Shown here piece by piece: positions 1 to 8,904 of a stretch of DNA of 64,000 nt (positions are counted from its first letter, which is position 1; each line of letters opens with the position of its first letter). The notes below the pieces were generated by a model. The model was not told where the DNA came from, ran no database searches, and saw only the letters and a list, made by a program, of their open reading frames with translations. Source of the stretch: Vibrio algivorus (GTDB taxonomy: Bacteria > Pseudomonadota > Gammaproteobacteria > Enterobacterales > Vibrionaceae); assembly GCF_002218005.2 (NCBI RefSeq), contig NZ_AP018678.1, positions 1,736,001 to 1,800,000 on the forward strand, read 5' to 3'. The translations under genes and the position numbers were made by a program.

Positions 1-1
1 G

Positions 2-925
2 TGGGGACAAGATAATGTAGTTAATTACCTAAAATCACAGCGCGATTTATATAAAGGTATTAATGACCAAACTGCTCGCCTAGCTAACTATGGTTACCGT
101 CCTGATGACATTGCAAAGAAAATCAAATTACCTGATTCAATTATGAAAAATTGGGATAACCGCGATTACTATGGCAATTTCGAAAACAATGTCATCGCGA
201 CTTATATTCACAATTTAGGCTGGTTTGATGCTAACCCAGTGAATATTGCCAAACACACTAGTTCAGAAACAGGCAAACGCTATGTTGAGTCTTTCGGTGG
301 TGAAGGTGTCGTTGTACAAAAAGCTCTTGAATACTATAAAAAAGGCGACTACTCATTTACTGTTCAGCTATTAAACAATATCCAAGCCTATAATAAAGAT
401 AATAAAAAAGCGAATTACCTTATGGCAGATGCTTTTGAACAGTTAGGCTATCAAGAAGAAACCTCATTAATTCGTAACTGGTATTTGACTGCAGCACAAG
501 AGCTACGTTCTGATGAGATATTAGCCCAAGGTGTGAATAGTGCTGGCCCTGATGTACTTAAAGCGATACCTTCCGATTTAATGATGGATGTTTTTGCTAC
601 GCGATTAATGCCAGAAAAATCCGTAGAAATCGGTCGTCTTGCTTTTGTATTTGAATTGAACGGTGAAAGTTTTGGTGTAGAAGTAGAACAAGGTGTTCTA
701 AATGCAGCTAAAAACTACCAACCAAAAGATTCAATGGCGACGATTAAAACCGATAACTTAACCTTATTCTCCATTATGGGTAACCAAACCTCATTAAAGG
801 ATGCCGAGAAATCTGGAAAACTAAAAATTTCAGGCAAAGGTGAAGTGTTCAGCCAATTCCTTGCAATGATGGACGATAAAATCCCTAATGCATTTAACCT
901 AATTCAACCTAGAATGAATGAGTAA
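2..925 (+). CDS. Alkyl sulfatase (SdsA1/BDS1/YjcS type), 3' part
   Basis: The frame is open from base 2, so the N-terminal metallo-beta-lactamase domain lies left of the window. The visible 307 residues match the dimerisation and C-terminal SCP2-like parts of linear alkyl sulfatases: the stretch INDQTARLANYGY, then the W-x-x-R-x-YYG motif and LGWFDANP. Near the end is an SCP2-like fold segment (FELNGESFGVEVEQG, then DNLTLFSI). Family members hydrolyse primary alkyl sulfates such as dodecyl sulfate to alcohol plus sulfate, usually in the periplasm. The zinc ligands and any signal peptide cannot be seen here. It ends just before a bidirectional terminator and converges on the tsdBA pair. Confidence 0.85.
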   Translation, partial: WGQDNVVNYLKSQRDLYKGINDQTARLANYGYRPDDIAKKIKLPDSIMKNWDNRDYYGNFENNVIATYIHNLGWFDANPVNIAKHTSSETGKRYVESFGGEGVVVQKALEYYKKGDYSFTVQLLNNIQAYNKDNKKANYLMADAFEQLGYQEETSLIRNWYLTAAQELRSDEILAQGVNSAGPDVLKAIPSDLMMDVFATRLMPEKSVEIGRLAFVFELNGESFGVEVEQGVLNAAKNYQPKDSMATIKTDNLTLFSIMGNQTSLKDAEKSGKLKISGKGEVFSQFLAMMDDKIPNAFNLIQPRMNE

Positions 926-953
926 TAAGTTTACTCATACAGTACGAGTATTG

Positions 954-988
954 AAAAACACCCCTTATAAATAAGGGGTGTTTTTTAT
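954..988. terminator. Bidirectional intrinsic terminator
   Basis: A perfect 9-bp stem (958-966 with 973-981) encloses a 6-nt loop, with an A tract before and a T tract after. It can end the alkyl sulfatase transcript on + and the tsdBA transcript on -. Confidence 0.85.
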
Positions 989-1032
989 AGTACGTCCACT
1001 AAATATCAAGCACGTCATCTCTGCAAAGAAAA

Positions 1033-1944
1033 CTAATAAGCTTTGCTTCCGAGTATATGTTTATCGAGCGTTGATGGGGTGCCGTAAAGTGAATCTTTGG
1101 CATGAAACTCTTTGGCCGTTTCAGCCACCGACTTACTAAAGCGAGGATCTTGTGGACGCTCATGGCTATTGATGAAAACAGACACATCCCACGCTTGTTG
1201 ATCCGTTAAGCTGTTGCTCTTACTTAATGGCATATTAGCTTTAATAAAGTTAGCCGCAGAACTGATTTGATGCATACCCGCCCCCCAGTTATAGCTATCT
1301 TTACCCCATAGCGGTGGGAATACGTAACGGTTATCCACTTTACGTCCTTCACCATTATCACCATGACAAAGTGCACATTGTGTCGTATAGACCTCTTGCC
1401 CACGAGTGAAATCAGGAGTGAGCTCTGGCTGTTCTAATTTAGGGAACCCACGGCCAGGAATGCTTGCATTCACCTTAGCATCCGTTGCCAGCCAATAAGA
1501 ATAAGCCGTGAGATCTAAAATAGTTTGACTGACCGCTTCTGGTGGTTGACCATTCATTGAGTAAGCGAAACACCCTTGCAATCGATCTTCGTAGGTATTC
1601 ACTTTCTTATTCTTACCACGATAAGCAGGATAAGAAACATAAGCGCCCCACATTGGAGCTGCATTGGCTAAACGTCCACCAGATAAATGGCAGTTGGTAC
1701 AATTTAAACCATTACCAACTTCACCAGATTGTTTCAGTTGCTGACTATTCATAAAGATTGAATAACCACGTTTCACTGCTTCAGCAAAATGCTCTTCTGG
1801 CACATTTCCCCAATCTGGTACTTGGTGATAAGACTCACCTTGTGCAAGCGGCTTACCCGGCTCAACACTACCTAAATCTTTATGTCCGTCATTGGCAAAA
1901 ACTATTCCACTTAATAGCGATAGGCTTAATAGTAAGTATTTCAT
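1033..1944 (-). CDS. tsdA: Thiosulfate dehydrogenase / tetrathionate reductase, diheme cytochrome c
   Basis: A 303-residue exported protein with an N-terminal signal peptide ending near residue 17 and two c-type haem motifs, CTNCH (82-86) and CALCH (190-194). Between them, Cys125 in the context LQGCFAYSMNG fits the cysteine that acts as axial ligand of the active-site haem in TsdA enzymes; generic diheme cytochromes lack it. TsdA interconverts thiosulfate and tetrathionate in the periplasm. The start codon overlaps the stop of the upstream cytochrome gene (ATGA), so the two are translationally coupled. The assignment rests on these motifs and the neighbour; direction of the reaction in vivo is not visible. 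Confidence 0.82.
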   Translation of the reverse strand: MKYLLLSLSLLSGIVFANDGHKDLGSVEPGKPLAQGESYHQVPDWGNVPEEHFAEAVKRGYSIFMNSQQLKQSGEVGNGLNCTNCHLSGGRLANAAPMWGAYVSYPAYRGKNKKVNTYEDRLQGCFAYSMNGQPPEAVSQTILDLTAYSYWLATDAKVNASIPGRGFPKLEQPELTPDFTRGQEVYTTQCALCHGDNGEGRKVDNRYVFPPLWGKDSYNWGAGMHQISSAANFIKANMPLSKSNSLTDQQAWDVSVFINSHERPQDPRFSKSVAETAKEFHAKDSLYGTPSTLDKHILGSKAY

Positions 1945-2594
1945 TTTTTCACCTCCGCAGTTTTCTGCGCAACCGGTGCCCCTAATGAAGCAAAATAGTC
2001 CGAAACCGCTTTGATTTCTTCATCACTTAGAGATTTAGCAATTGGTCCCATGATCGCCATTGCACCCGCAGGTCTTGTACCCTCTTTCCACGATTTCATT
2101 TGGTTAACTAAATAGGCAGAATTTTGTCCAGCCAAACGAGGTATACCTGGTTTAACACCCACGCCACTCGGGCCATGACAAGCGACACAAGACGGCACAT
2201 TGGCTTCCAGTTTTCCGCTATATGCAATTTTTTCGCCTAATTGCATATCCCCAGGCCACTTATCACCACGCCATTGCAGCTTAAATGTCATCGCATCAGG
2301 CACACTAGAATAATGTTTTACAATAGTATCCATTTGTTCATCAGTAATTTGATAAATAAATGCATCCATGAAAGTAGTGTGACGCTTTTTACTACGAAAA
2401 TTCTCAACTTGTTCACGGAGATATTGGTCAGACTGCCCCCATAAATTAGGGATATGATCAAGAGTAGAGACACCATTAACCCCATGACATGTAGAGCAAA
2501 ACTCAACAACCCCTTCTTTATGTTGAGGTAATGTGTCTGCTACACCAATGATGGGGCATAACATTAAAGCGCCCATTATTAGTCGTTTTTGCAT
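1941..2594 (-). CDS. tsdB: Diheme cytochrome c electron partner of TsdA
   Basis: A 217-residue cytochrome of the c4/TsdB type with a cleavable signal peptide (to about residue 19) and two haem sites, CSTCH (33-37) and CVACH (136-140), each in its own roughly 100-residue domain. It is the first gene of a two-gene unit and overlaps tsdA by 4 nt. In other bacteria TsdB takes electrons from TsdA and passes them to terminal oxidases, and in some the two are fused. The symbol rests mainly on the coupled tsdA. Read alone it could be called cytochrome c4. Confidence 0.75.
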   Translation of the reverse strand: MQKRLIMGALMLCPIIGVADTLPQHKEGVVEFCSTCHGVNGVSTLDHIPNLWGQSDQYLREQVENFRSKKRHTTFMDAFIYQITDEQMDTIVKHYSSVPDAMTFKLQWRGDKWPGDMQLGEKIAYSGKLEANVPSCVACHGPSGVGVKPGIPRLAGQNSAYLVNQMKSWKEGTRPAGAMAIMGPIAKSLSDEEIKAVSDYFASLGAPVAQKTAEVKK

Positions 2595-2805
2595 ATTGCT
2601 TCCTATTATTATGATTTTCTAACCTATTACCTAGTATAGCTATTTTACTTAGTGCTGCATTTCAGCGTACATAGGAACAAATAAGTTAAATAAAAAGATA
2701 CACTTTTATTGCTACATCGAAGTGACATTTTGCCAGGTTAAGTGATTACTTTCGCATTATGACTGTATTATGATGCCAATTCGTACTTTCTGCTACAGGA
2801 TTATT

Positions 2806-3576
2806 ATGCATTCCCCACAACTTAACCATACAATTCAAGGCCAAGGCCCAGCAATCCTTCTTATTCATGGCCTTTTTGGTAGCTTAAGCAATTTAGGTTT
2901 ATTAGCGAGAGATTTGGTTCAAGACCATACTGTGATTAGCGTTGATTTACGCAATCATGGGCATTCTTTTCACAGTAACTCCATGAACTACTCTGTCATG
3001 GCGGATGATCTCAATCAGTTGTTGGTTGATTTAAATATTTCATCCGCCATGGTTATTGGCCACTCTATGGGTGGGAAAGCAGCCATGGCACTTTGCGATA
3101 TTGCAGCTGACAAAGTTAGTAAACTCATCGTATTAGATATGGCACCTGTAGCCTATCAAGAAAGGCGTCATGATAATGTGTTTGCTGGTTTAAAAGCGGT
3201 TATCGATGAAAAGCCTCAAAGCCGAAAACAAGCCCTAGACTGTTTAGCACAACATATTGAAATAGATGGCGTTCGCCAATTTCTCGCTAAATCGCTATAT
3301 TCTAAGGATGGATACTTACAGTGGTTGTTTAATGTTGAGGGGATCATTAATAGCTATCAACACATTCAAGACTGGGCTGAAATCTCCCCTTTCCAGGGCG
3401 GAACTTTATTTTTAAAAGGCGCTGATTCTGACTACTTAATGCCGGAACACCAGGCGGCTATTCAAAAACAGTTCCCAAATAGTAAAGCCCATATTATTGC
3501 TAATACCGGTCACTGGCTGCATGCAGAAAAACCACTAGAGGTCGTTCGTTCTATCCGTCGATTTATTAATAAATAA
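2806..3576 (+). CDS. ybfF: Alpha/beta hydrolase esterase YbfF
   Basis: A 256-residue hydrolase closely resembling E. coli YbfF (254 aa), an esterase reported to act on acyl-CoA and malonyl-CoA esters. Visible motifs are the oxyanion region HGLFGS (21-26), the nucleophile elbow GHSMGG with Ser87, and the C-terminal catalytic His in TGHWLHAEKP. The start was placed at the ATG at 2806 because ACAGGA lies 6 nt upstream and the length then fits the family. An in-frame ATG at 2770 lacks a ribosome site. It lies upstream of DUF2788 and fldA, the usual Vibrio order. Confidence 0.88.
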   Translation: MHSPQLNHTIQGQGPAILLIHGLFGSLSNLGLLARDLVQDHTVISVDLRNHGHSFHSNSMNYSVMADDLNQLLVDLNISSAMVIGHSMGGKAAMALCDIAADKVSKLIVLDMAPVAYQERRHDNVFAGLKAVIDEKPQSRKQALDCLAQHIEIDGVRQFLAKSLYSKDGYLQWLFNVEGIINSYQHIQDWAEISPFQGGTLFLKGADSDYLMPEHQAAIQKQFPNSKAHIIANTGHWLHAEKPLEVVRSIRRFINK

Positions 3577-3670
3577 TTCGCATTTCACTTATTCAGCGAA
3601 CGACTTCGCATTAACTTTCAATTGTATTAATGCTATAGTTCGGGGATAAAAAACAACGGTGATCAAACGC

Positions 3671-3892
3671 ATGCTTTATGAACATATCAATACCATAGAA
3701 TCTCTAGGCTTAGATCTGTTTTTTGCATCGTTATTTTTATTGATTGGTTTAGCCATCAAAGATGTTTTAAAACAAGGTAATGTCCCGGTGTTTGGCCGTC
3801 GTATAGTATGGCTTGTTCTATTTTTAGGTTGTGCGGGCTTTATCGCCAAAGGGTTAATCCAAATGAGCTGGGAAGGCACTGGCTTAGGCTAA
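3671..3892 (+). CDS. DUF2788 family small membrane protein
   Basis: A 73-residue protein with two hydrophobic helices (about residues 13-29 and 45-63) joined by a basic loop (KQGNVPVFGRR). This matches the DUF2788 family found between ybfF and fldA in Vibrionaceae. Its function is unknown. The start was set at the ATG at 3671, preceded by GGTGAT at a normal distance. A GTG four codons upstream is also in frame but would leave no ribosome site. Confidence 0.75.
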   Translation: MLYEHINTIESLGLDLFFASLFLLIGLAIKDVLKQGNVPVFGRRIVWLVLFLGCAGFIAKGLIQMSWEGTGLG

Positions 3893-3972
3893 CCACCGTA
3901 CAACCGTAACGTATTCTTTTTAATTAGATAGATACCGGCGTTTCCGGTAATAGATAAGTAGGTAATATTTCT

Positions 3973-4500
3973 ATGGCAAGTGTAGGACTCTTCTTTGGTA
4001 GCGACACAGGTAATACTGAAGCGGTTGCTAAAATGATACAAAAAGAACTTGGAAAACAACTTGTTCACGTACAAGATATTGCAAAGAGCAGCAAAGAAGA
4101 TATTGATAATTTTGATCTATTACTGCTTGGCATTCCAACTTGGTACTACGGTGAATCTCAATGCGACTGGGATGACTTTTTCCCTGAACTTGAAGCAATA
4201 GATTTCTCAACTAAGCTCGTTGCTATTTTTGGCTGTGGTGACCAAGAAGATTATGCTGAGTATTTCTGTGATGCGATGGGAACGATTCGCGATATCGTTG
4301 AAGCGAAAGGTGGCACTATCATTGGTTATTGGCCAACTGAAGGTTATGAGTTTGAAGCCTCAAAAGCATTAGTCGACGATGACAACTTTATCGGCTTATG
4401 TATTGATGAAGACCGTCAACCAGAATTAACAGATGAACGCGTTAAAACTTGGTCAAAGCAGATTTATGATGAAATGTGTCTAGCAGAATTAGCTGATTAA
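3973..4500 (+). CDS. fldA: Flavodoxin A
   Basis: A 175-residue long-chain flavodoxin. The FMN phosphate loop GSDTGNTEA (9-17), the isoalloxazine-stacking Trp in PTWYYGE and the second loop FGCGDQEDYAEYFCDA are all intact. It carries low-potential electrons for reactions such as activation of ribonucleotide reductase, MetH and IspG/IspH. It sits directly upstream of fur, as in E. coli and other vibrios, with a terminator-like hairpin between. Confidence 0.95.
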   Translation: MASVGLFFGSDTGNTEAVAKMIQKELGKQLVHVQDIAKSSKEDIDNFDLLLLGIPTWYYGESQCDWDDFFPELEAIDFSTKLVAIFGCGDQEDYAEYFCDAMGTIRDIVEAKGGTIIGYWPTEGYEFEASKALVDDDNFIGLCIDEDRQPELTDERVKTWSKQIYDEMCLAELAD

Positions 4501-4523
4501 TCAAAATTTTGTGACATACCAAG

Positions 4524-4549
4524 ATACCTCCTCTGTGAGGTATTTTGTT
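4524..4549 (+). terminator. fldA terminator
   Basis: A 7-bp stem (4524-4530 with 4537-4543), 6-nt loop and short T run lie 24 nt after the fldA stop. Confidence 0.6.
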
Positions 4550-4599
4550 ATCCTCACTCTAATGCTATAGTCATTTTAGATACATTTTTACAACATATA

Positions 4600-4719
4600 A
4601 TGAAACGCAGTGAACTTGGTCGGTTAGTTCGAGTCATATTTACTGATGTCATTCATGCCTTCTGTTTTAATGCAGAATCTCACAGGAAAGTACAATGCCA
4701 GATAACAACCAAGCTCTAA
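4600..4719 (+). CDS. Candidate upstream ORF overlapping fur (uof-like)
   Basis: A 39-codon ORF begins with ATG at 4600 and ends with TAA at 4717-4719, overlapping the first eight codons of fur in another frame. The predicted peptide begins MKRSELGRLVRVIF. E. coli has the same arrangement, where uof couples to fur translation and mediates RyhB control. Against it, no good Shine-Dalgarno sequence precedes this ATG and no protein family is recognised. It could be a chance ORF. Confidence 0.3.
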   Translation: MKRSELGRLVRVIFTDVIHAFCFNAESHRKVQCQITTKL

Positions 4720-5141
4720 AGGAAGCAGGTCTTAAAGTCACCTTACCTCGATTAAAAATTCTAGAGGTACTGCAACAACCAGACTGCCAACATATCAGTG
4801 CCGAGGATTTATATAAGAAACTGATCGATCTTGGTGAAGAAATTGGCCTTGCAACCGTTTACCGTGTTTTAAACCAATTTGATGACGCAGGTATCGTAAC
4901 CCGTCACCATTTTGAAGGTGGTAAATCTGTATTTGAATTATCAACTCAGCATCACCATGATCACCTTGTTTGTCTCGATTGCGGTGAAGTTATTGAATTT
5001 ACAGATGATCTTATTGAAGAACGACAAAAAGAAATTGCTGCTAAATATAACGTAGTGCTAACGAACCACAGTTTATATCTTTACGGTCGTTGCGCTGACG
5101 GTAATTGTAAAACGGATACTAATGCACACAAAACTAAGTAA
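4695..5141 (+). CDS. fur: Ferric uptake regulator Fur
   Basis: A 148-residue Fur repressor. An N-terminal winged helix (KVTLPRLKILEVLQ, then the recognition region GLATVYRVLNQF) is followed by the dimerisation domain with the metal-binding HHHDHLVC segment, the CLDC zinc pair and a second C-x4-C pair near the C terminus. It represses iron-uptake genes when loaded with Fe(II). AGGAAAG provides a ribosome site before the ATG. No convincing Fur box could be seen by eye in the 190 nt before it. Confidence 0.97.
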   Translation: MPDNNQALKEAGLKVTLPRLKILEVLQQPDCQHISAEDLYKKLIDLGEEIGLATVYRVLNQFDDAGIVTRHHFEGGKSVFELSTQHHHDHLVCLDCGEVIEFTDDLIEERQKEIAAKYNVVLTNHSLYLYGRCADGNCKTDTNAHKTK

Positions 5142-5183
5142 TTTTTCTGATTAACTTTCTACTTATTTAGTTTGGCACAAATA

Positions 5184-5217
5184 AAAAAGCACCTCATCTG
5201 ATATGAGGTGCTTTTTA
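5184..5217 (+). terminator. fur terminator (bidirectional, also glnS)
   Basis: A perfect 14-bp stem including the A/T tails (5184-5197 with 5203-5216) and a 5-nt loop lie between the convergent fur and glnS genes. Confidence 0.88.
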
Positions 5218-5273
5218 TCTATGGAATCAAAACTAGTAAGGCGAGAAATACCCACCCTACATAGATATATCGA

Positions 5274-6938
5274 TTATTGTGCGTCGATCTTAGCCCAAGT
5301 ATCACGCAAGCCAACAGTGCGGTTGAATACTAAAGCTTCTGGAGAAGAATCTTTTGCATCAACACAGAAGTAGCCAGTACGCTCAAACTGAAAACCGACA
5401 CCTGCTTCAGCATCGGCTAAGCTTGGTTCAACATAGGCTTTCTTGACAACCAAAGACTCAGGGTTAATAGTCGCCGCAAAATCATCCGCCGCTGCAGGGT
5501 TTGGCACAGTAAAAAGACGGTCATATAAACGAACGTCAGCCTCTAAACCTTTATCAGCAGAAACCCAGTGGATAACACCTTTTACTTTACGGCCATCACT
5601 TGGATTTTTACCCAAGGTTTCTGGATCGTAAGTACAGTAAATCGTCTTCACGTTGCCCTGATCATCTTTTTCAATACGGTTAGCTTGAATCACGTAAGCA
5701 CCACGTAGACGAACTTCTTTACCAAGAACTAAACGTTTGTATTTCTTGTTTGCTTCTTCACGAAAATCATCCGCTTCAATCCACACTTCACGTGTAAAGG
5801 GAACCTCGCGACTGCCCATTTCAGGTTTATTTGGGTGATTAGCGATCGTCAATACTTCTTCACCTTCAAAGTTTTCAATCACGACTTTGACAGGATCGAG
5901 TACCGCCATCGCACGCGGTGCATTTTCATTTAGGTCTTCACGAATACATGCTTCAAGTGAACTAAACTCAATCATATTATCTTGCTTTGTGACACCAATA
6001 CGTGAACAAAACTCGCGAATAGACCCCGGAGTAAAGCCACGACGACGTAAACCAGAAATCGTTGGCATACGAGGGTCATCCCAACCGTTCACTAATTTCT
6101 CAGTAACTAATTGATTTAGCTTACGCTTAGACATTACTGTGTATTCTAAATTTAAACGGCTAAATTCGTACTGATGAGGCTGAGTTTCAATCGTGATATT
6201 TTCTAAAACCCAGTCATATAAACGACGGTTATCTTGAAATTCCAACGTACATAGTGAGTGCGTAATACCTTCTAACGCATCGGAAATACAATGAGTAAAG
6301 TCATACATTGGATAAATGCACCACTTATCCCCTGTTTGATGGTGATTGATAAAACGCACACGATAAAGCACAGGATCACGCATTACGATAAACGAAGATG
6401 CCATATCGATCTTAGCACGTAAGCAAGCCTTACCTTCTTCGAATTCACCCTTACGCATTTTTTCAAATAAGGATAAGTTTTCTTCAACACTACGGTCGCG
6501 ATATGGGCTATTTTTCCCAGGCTCTTTTAAAGTGCCACGATATTCACGAATTTCATCAGGAGTCAGCTCATCGACATAAGCTAAACCTTTTTCAATCAAT
6601 TCAACAGCGTAACCATATAACGCATCAAAATAGTTAGATGAGTAGCAAATCTCGCCATCCCAATTAAAACCTAACCAGTTCACGTCTTGTTTGATTGATT
6701 CAACGTATTCAATGTCTTCTTTCGCTGGGTTAGTATCATCAAAGCGAAGGTTACACTTCCCTTGGTAATCTTGCGCCAGGCCAAAGTTTAAGCAAATAGA
6801 CTTAGCATGACCAATATGCAGATAGCCATTAGGTTCTGGTGGGAAACGGGTATGGATCCCAGTGTGTTTGCCGTCCGCTAAATCCTTATCAATAATTTGA
6901 CGGATAAAGTTAGATGGTCGAGCCTCAGCTTCACTCAT
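5274..6938 (-). CDS. glnS: Glutaminyl-tRNA synthetase
   Basis: A class I aminoacyl-tRNA synthetase of 554 residues, the same length as E. coli GlnS. It carries PPEPNGYLHIGH (HIGH at 41-44) and the KMSKS-type motif VMSKRKL, followed by the GlnRS anticodon-binding beta-barrels. The start was chosen at the ATG at 6938 (MSEAEARP) because GAGG lies 8 nt upstream. The frame stays open upstream with a further ATG at 7013, but that extension has no counterpart in the family. Monocistronic, facing fur. Confidence 0.96.
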   Translation of the reverse strand: MSEAEARPSNFIRQIIDKDLADGKHTGIHTRFPPEPNGYLHIGHAKSICLNFGLAQDYQGKCNLRFDDTNPAKEDIEYVESIKQDVNWLGFNWDGEICYSSNYFDALYGYAVELIEKGLAYVDELTPDEIREYRGTLKEPGKNSPYRDRSVEENLSLFEKMRKGEFEEGKACLRAKIDMASSFIVMRDPVLYRVRFINHHQTGDKWCIYPMYDFTHCISDALEGITHSLCTLEFQDNRRLYDWVLENITIETQPHQYEFSRLNLEYTVMSKRKLNQLVTEKLVNGWDDPRMPTISGLRRRGFTPGSIREFCSRIGVTKQDNMIEFSSLEACIREDLNENAPRAMAVLDPVKVVIENFEGEEVLTIANHPNKPEMGSREVPFTREVWIEADDFREEANKKYKRLVLGKEVRLRGAYVIQANRIEKDDQGNVKTIYCTYDPETLGKNPSDGRKVKGVIHWVSADKGLEADVRLYDRLFTVPNPAAADDFAATINPESLVVKKAYVEPSLADAEAGVGFQFERTGYFCVDAKDSSPEALVFNRTVGLRDTWAKIDAQ

Positions 6939-7094
6939 CGATAGTACCTCAATAAATATAAGAGTCTTTTTATAATTAGGGCTAATGATCCACAATTCTA
7001 GCCCTTTACACAACTAGAAGTGATATTTTCTTTCTCAAAAAGACCAAAAGTCTTCCAAGCACCCAAAATTCACGCTTTTACTTTTGCTACAAGA

Positions 7095-7126
7095 TAAAAA
7101 AAGACTCCACAACGGGAGCCTTTTAT
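7095..7126 (-). terminator. nagE terminator
   Basis: A 6-bp stem (7103-7108 with 7115-7120, one G-U pair) is followed on the minus strand by seven T residues, 20 nt after the nagE stop. Confidence 0.75.
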
Positions 7127-7145
7127 TAGATATGTTGATTACCGA

Positions 7146-8705
7146 TTACGGTAGAACAACATCCGATAAATCATCAGAAGCTGGGATGTCTTTCATCTCA
7201 CCTGCAACGATTTCAGCCAGTGGGCCAAGAATAACTTGTAGGTTATTTTCACCTAACTTAACAACACCTTTTGCGCCAAGCTTTTTCAATACCGCTTCAT
7301 CTACGATAGAGCGATCTTTCAATGTTAGGCGTAAGCGAGTGATACAGGCATCAATCGTAGTCACGTTATCGTGGCCACCTAGAGCTTTTAGGTATTGACG
7401 TGCAACTGCACCAGAAGGTTTCTCTGACTTATCAGCAGGAGCAGACACTTCTTCGTCTTCACGACCAGGCGTTTTCATGTTGAACGCACGGATTAGGAAA
7501 CTGAAGATAAAGAAGTAAGCAGCACCGAATGCTAAACCGATTAGTAGTAATGTTACTGGTTTAGTTGCTAGACCCCAGTTCAATACAAAGTCAATTAGAC
7601 CTGCAGAGAAACCAAAGCCATGTAGCGTACCAAACATGTTAGCAACCACTAGAGATAAACCAGTTAATACTGCGTGTACCGCATACAAACCAGGAGCTAG
7701 GAACATAAACATGAACTCTAGAGGCTCTGTAATACCCGTTAGGAATGAACAGAAAGCAACTGAGAACAATGCACCAGCAACTTGACCACGGCGCTCAGAC
7801 GGAGCTGCTAGGTACATAGCTAAAGCACCACCAGGAAGACCGAACATCATGATTGGGAAGAAGCCATTCATGAATACACCAGCAGATTTGTCACCACCGA
7901 AGTAACGGTTCAAGTCGCCCGTTTTAACAACATCTTTCACGCTATCAACAACAGCTGTGATTTCTGGAGTTACTGCATTTTTAAATGTGAATGTGTGCTC
8001 TTGACCTACCACTAATGTTTTAGCAACCGCAGGATCAACACATAATTGGTGAATATTAGAGAACGCACCAGAAGCCGTTACCATGATTTCTTGACATGAG
8101 CCCATACCAAACCAAAAGTAAGAGTTAAGTACATGATGAAGACCAACAGGAATTAACGCACGGTTCAATGTACCGTAAATAAACTGACCAATTGCGCCAG
8201 ACGTTGAAATACCATGAGCTAAAACATCAAGTCCGTGTTGAACCATCGGCCAAACCACACCGAAAACAGCACCAGCTACTAAAGCAACTAAGCCCGCCAT
8301 AATTGGAACTAAACGACGACCAGAGAAGAAAGCCAACCATTCAGGTAAGCGTGTAGCATGGAATGCGTTATAACAGTGCCCTGCAATGATACCTGCGAAG
8401 ATACCACCGAAGAATGACATATTAACTTCAGCATTAATTTGTTGCGCTGTCGCGGTTAATACAAAGTAAGCAACGGCACCAGCTAAACCAGCCGCGCCCG
8501 CACCATCTTTAGATAAGCCAATTGCAATACCTAAACCAAATAGTAAAGGTAATTGGCTGAAAATAGCATTACCGGCTGATGCCATAAATGCGATGTCTAA
8601 CAGGTCAGGTTGACCTAGACGAAGTAAAAGCGCTGCAACAGGTAATGTTGCAATAGGTAGCATCAACGCTTTACCTAGTCTTTGTGCATATCCAAGTATA
8701 TTCAC
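7146..8705 (-). CDS. nagE: N-acetylglucosamine PTS permease, EIICB
   Basis: A 519-residue GlcNAc-specific PTS protein. The membrane EIIC domain spans about residues 1-400 and includes FFPIMMFGLPGGALAMYLAAP and the TGITEPLEF substrate-site motif. It is followed by a linker and an EIIB domain with phosphorylated Cys454 in DACITRLRL. E. coli NagE (648 aa) has a fused EIIA at the C terminus. Here the protein stops after EIIB, so it must borrow an EIIA, most likely Crr encoded at 38.0 kb. It is divergent from nagBAC and shares its control region. Confidence 0.94.
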   Translation of the reverse strand: MNILGYAQRLGKALMLPIATLPVAALLLRLGQPDLLDIAFMASAGNAIFSQLPLLFGLGIAIGLSKDGAGAAGLAGAVAYFVLTATAQQINAEVNMSFFGGIFAGIIAGHCYNAFHATRLPEWLAFFSGRRLVPIMAGLVALVAGAVFGVVWPMVQHGLDVLAHGISTSGAIGQFIYGTLNRALIPVGLHHVLNSYFWFGMGSCQEIMVTASGAFSNIHQLCVDPAVAKTLVVGQEHTFTFKNAVTPEITAVVDSVKDVVKTGDLNRYFGGDKSAGVFMNGFFPIMMFGLPGGALAMYLAAPSERRGQVAGALFSVAFCSFLTGITEPLEFMFMFLAPGLYAVHAVLTGLSLVVANMFGTLHGFGFSAGLIDFVLNWGLATKPVTLLLIGLAFGAAYFFIFSFLIRAFNMKTPGREDEEVSAPADKSEKPSGAVARQYLKALGGHDNVTTIDACITRLRLTLKDRSIVDEAVLKKLGAKGVVKLGENNLQVILGPLAEIVAGEMKDIPASDDLSDVVLP

Positions 8706-8744
8706 CGTAATTCCCCCCTATAGGATTGGTAAAATTCGTATTAC

Positions 8745-8765
8745 TTATTTTTCTTAAAGAATTTA
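8745..8765. promoter_or_regulatory. Possible second NagC half-conserved operator
   Basis: TTATTTT, a 7-nt spacer and GAATTTA lie 40 nt upstream of the nagE start. The left arm equals that of the strong operator at 8905, while the right arm matches at only 4 of 7 positions. The 160-bp spacing would suit repressor looping, as described for E. coli nagE-nagB. Confidence 0.35.
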
Positions 8766-8817
8766 GTACATCGACAGTCTATTCAATTAATTTTAGTCCG
8801 CAAATTAAAACCCTGTT

Positions 8818-8839
8818 ATTTGTGATCTTTATCAAGAGT
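8818..8839. promoter_or_regulatory. CRP-like site in the nagE-nagB control region
   Basis: TGTGATCTTTATCAAG resembles the CRP consensus TGTGA-N6-TCACA (left arm perfect, right arm 3 of 5). It lies midway between the divergent nagE and nagB starts, fitting catabolite control of GlcNAc genes. Confidence 0.5.
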
Positions 8840-8904
8840 TATTTGCTAGTTTGCGTAATTCTTGTGAAGGATTTATCTTATTTATACTAGATAGTTTCCA
8901 AAAC

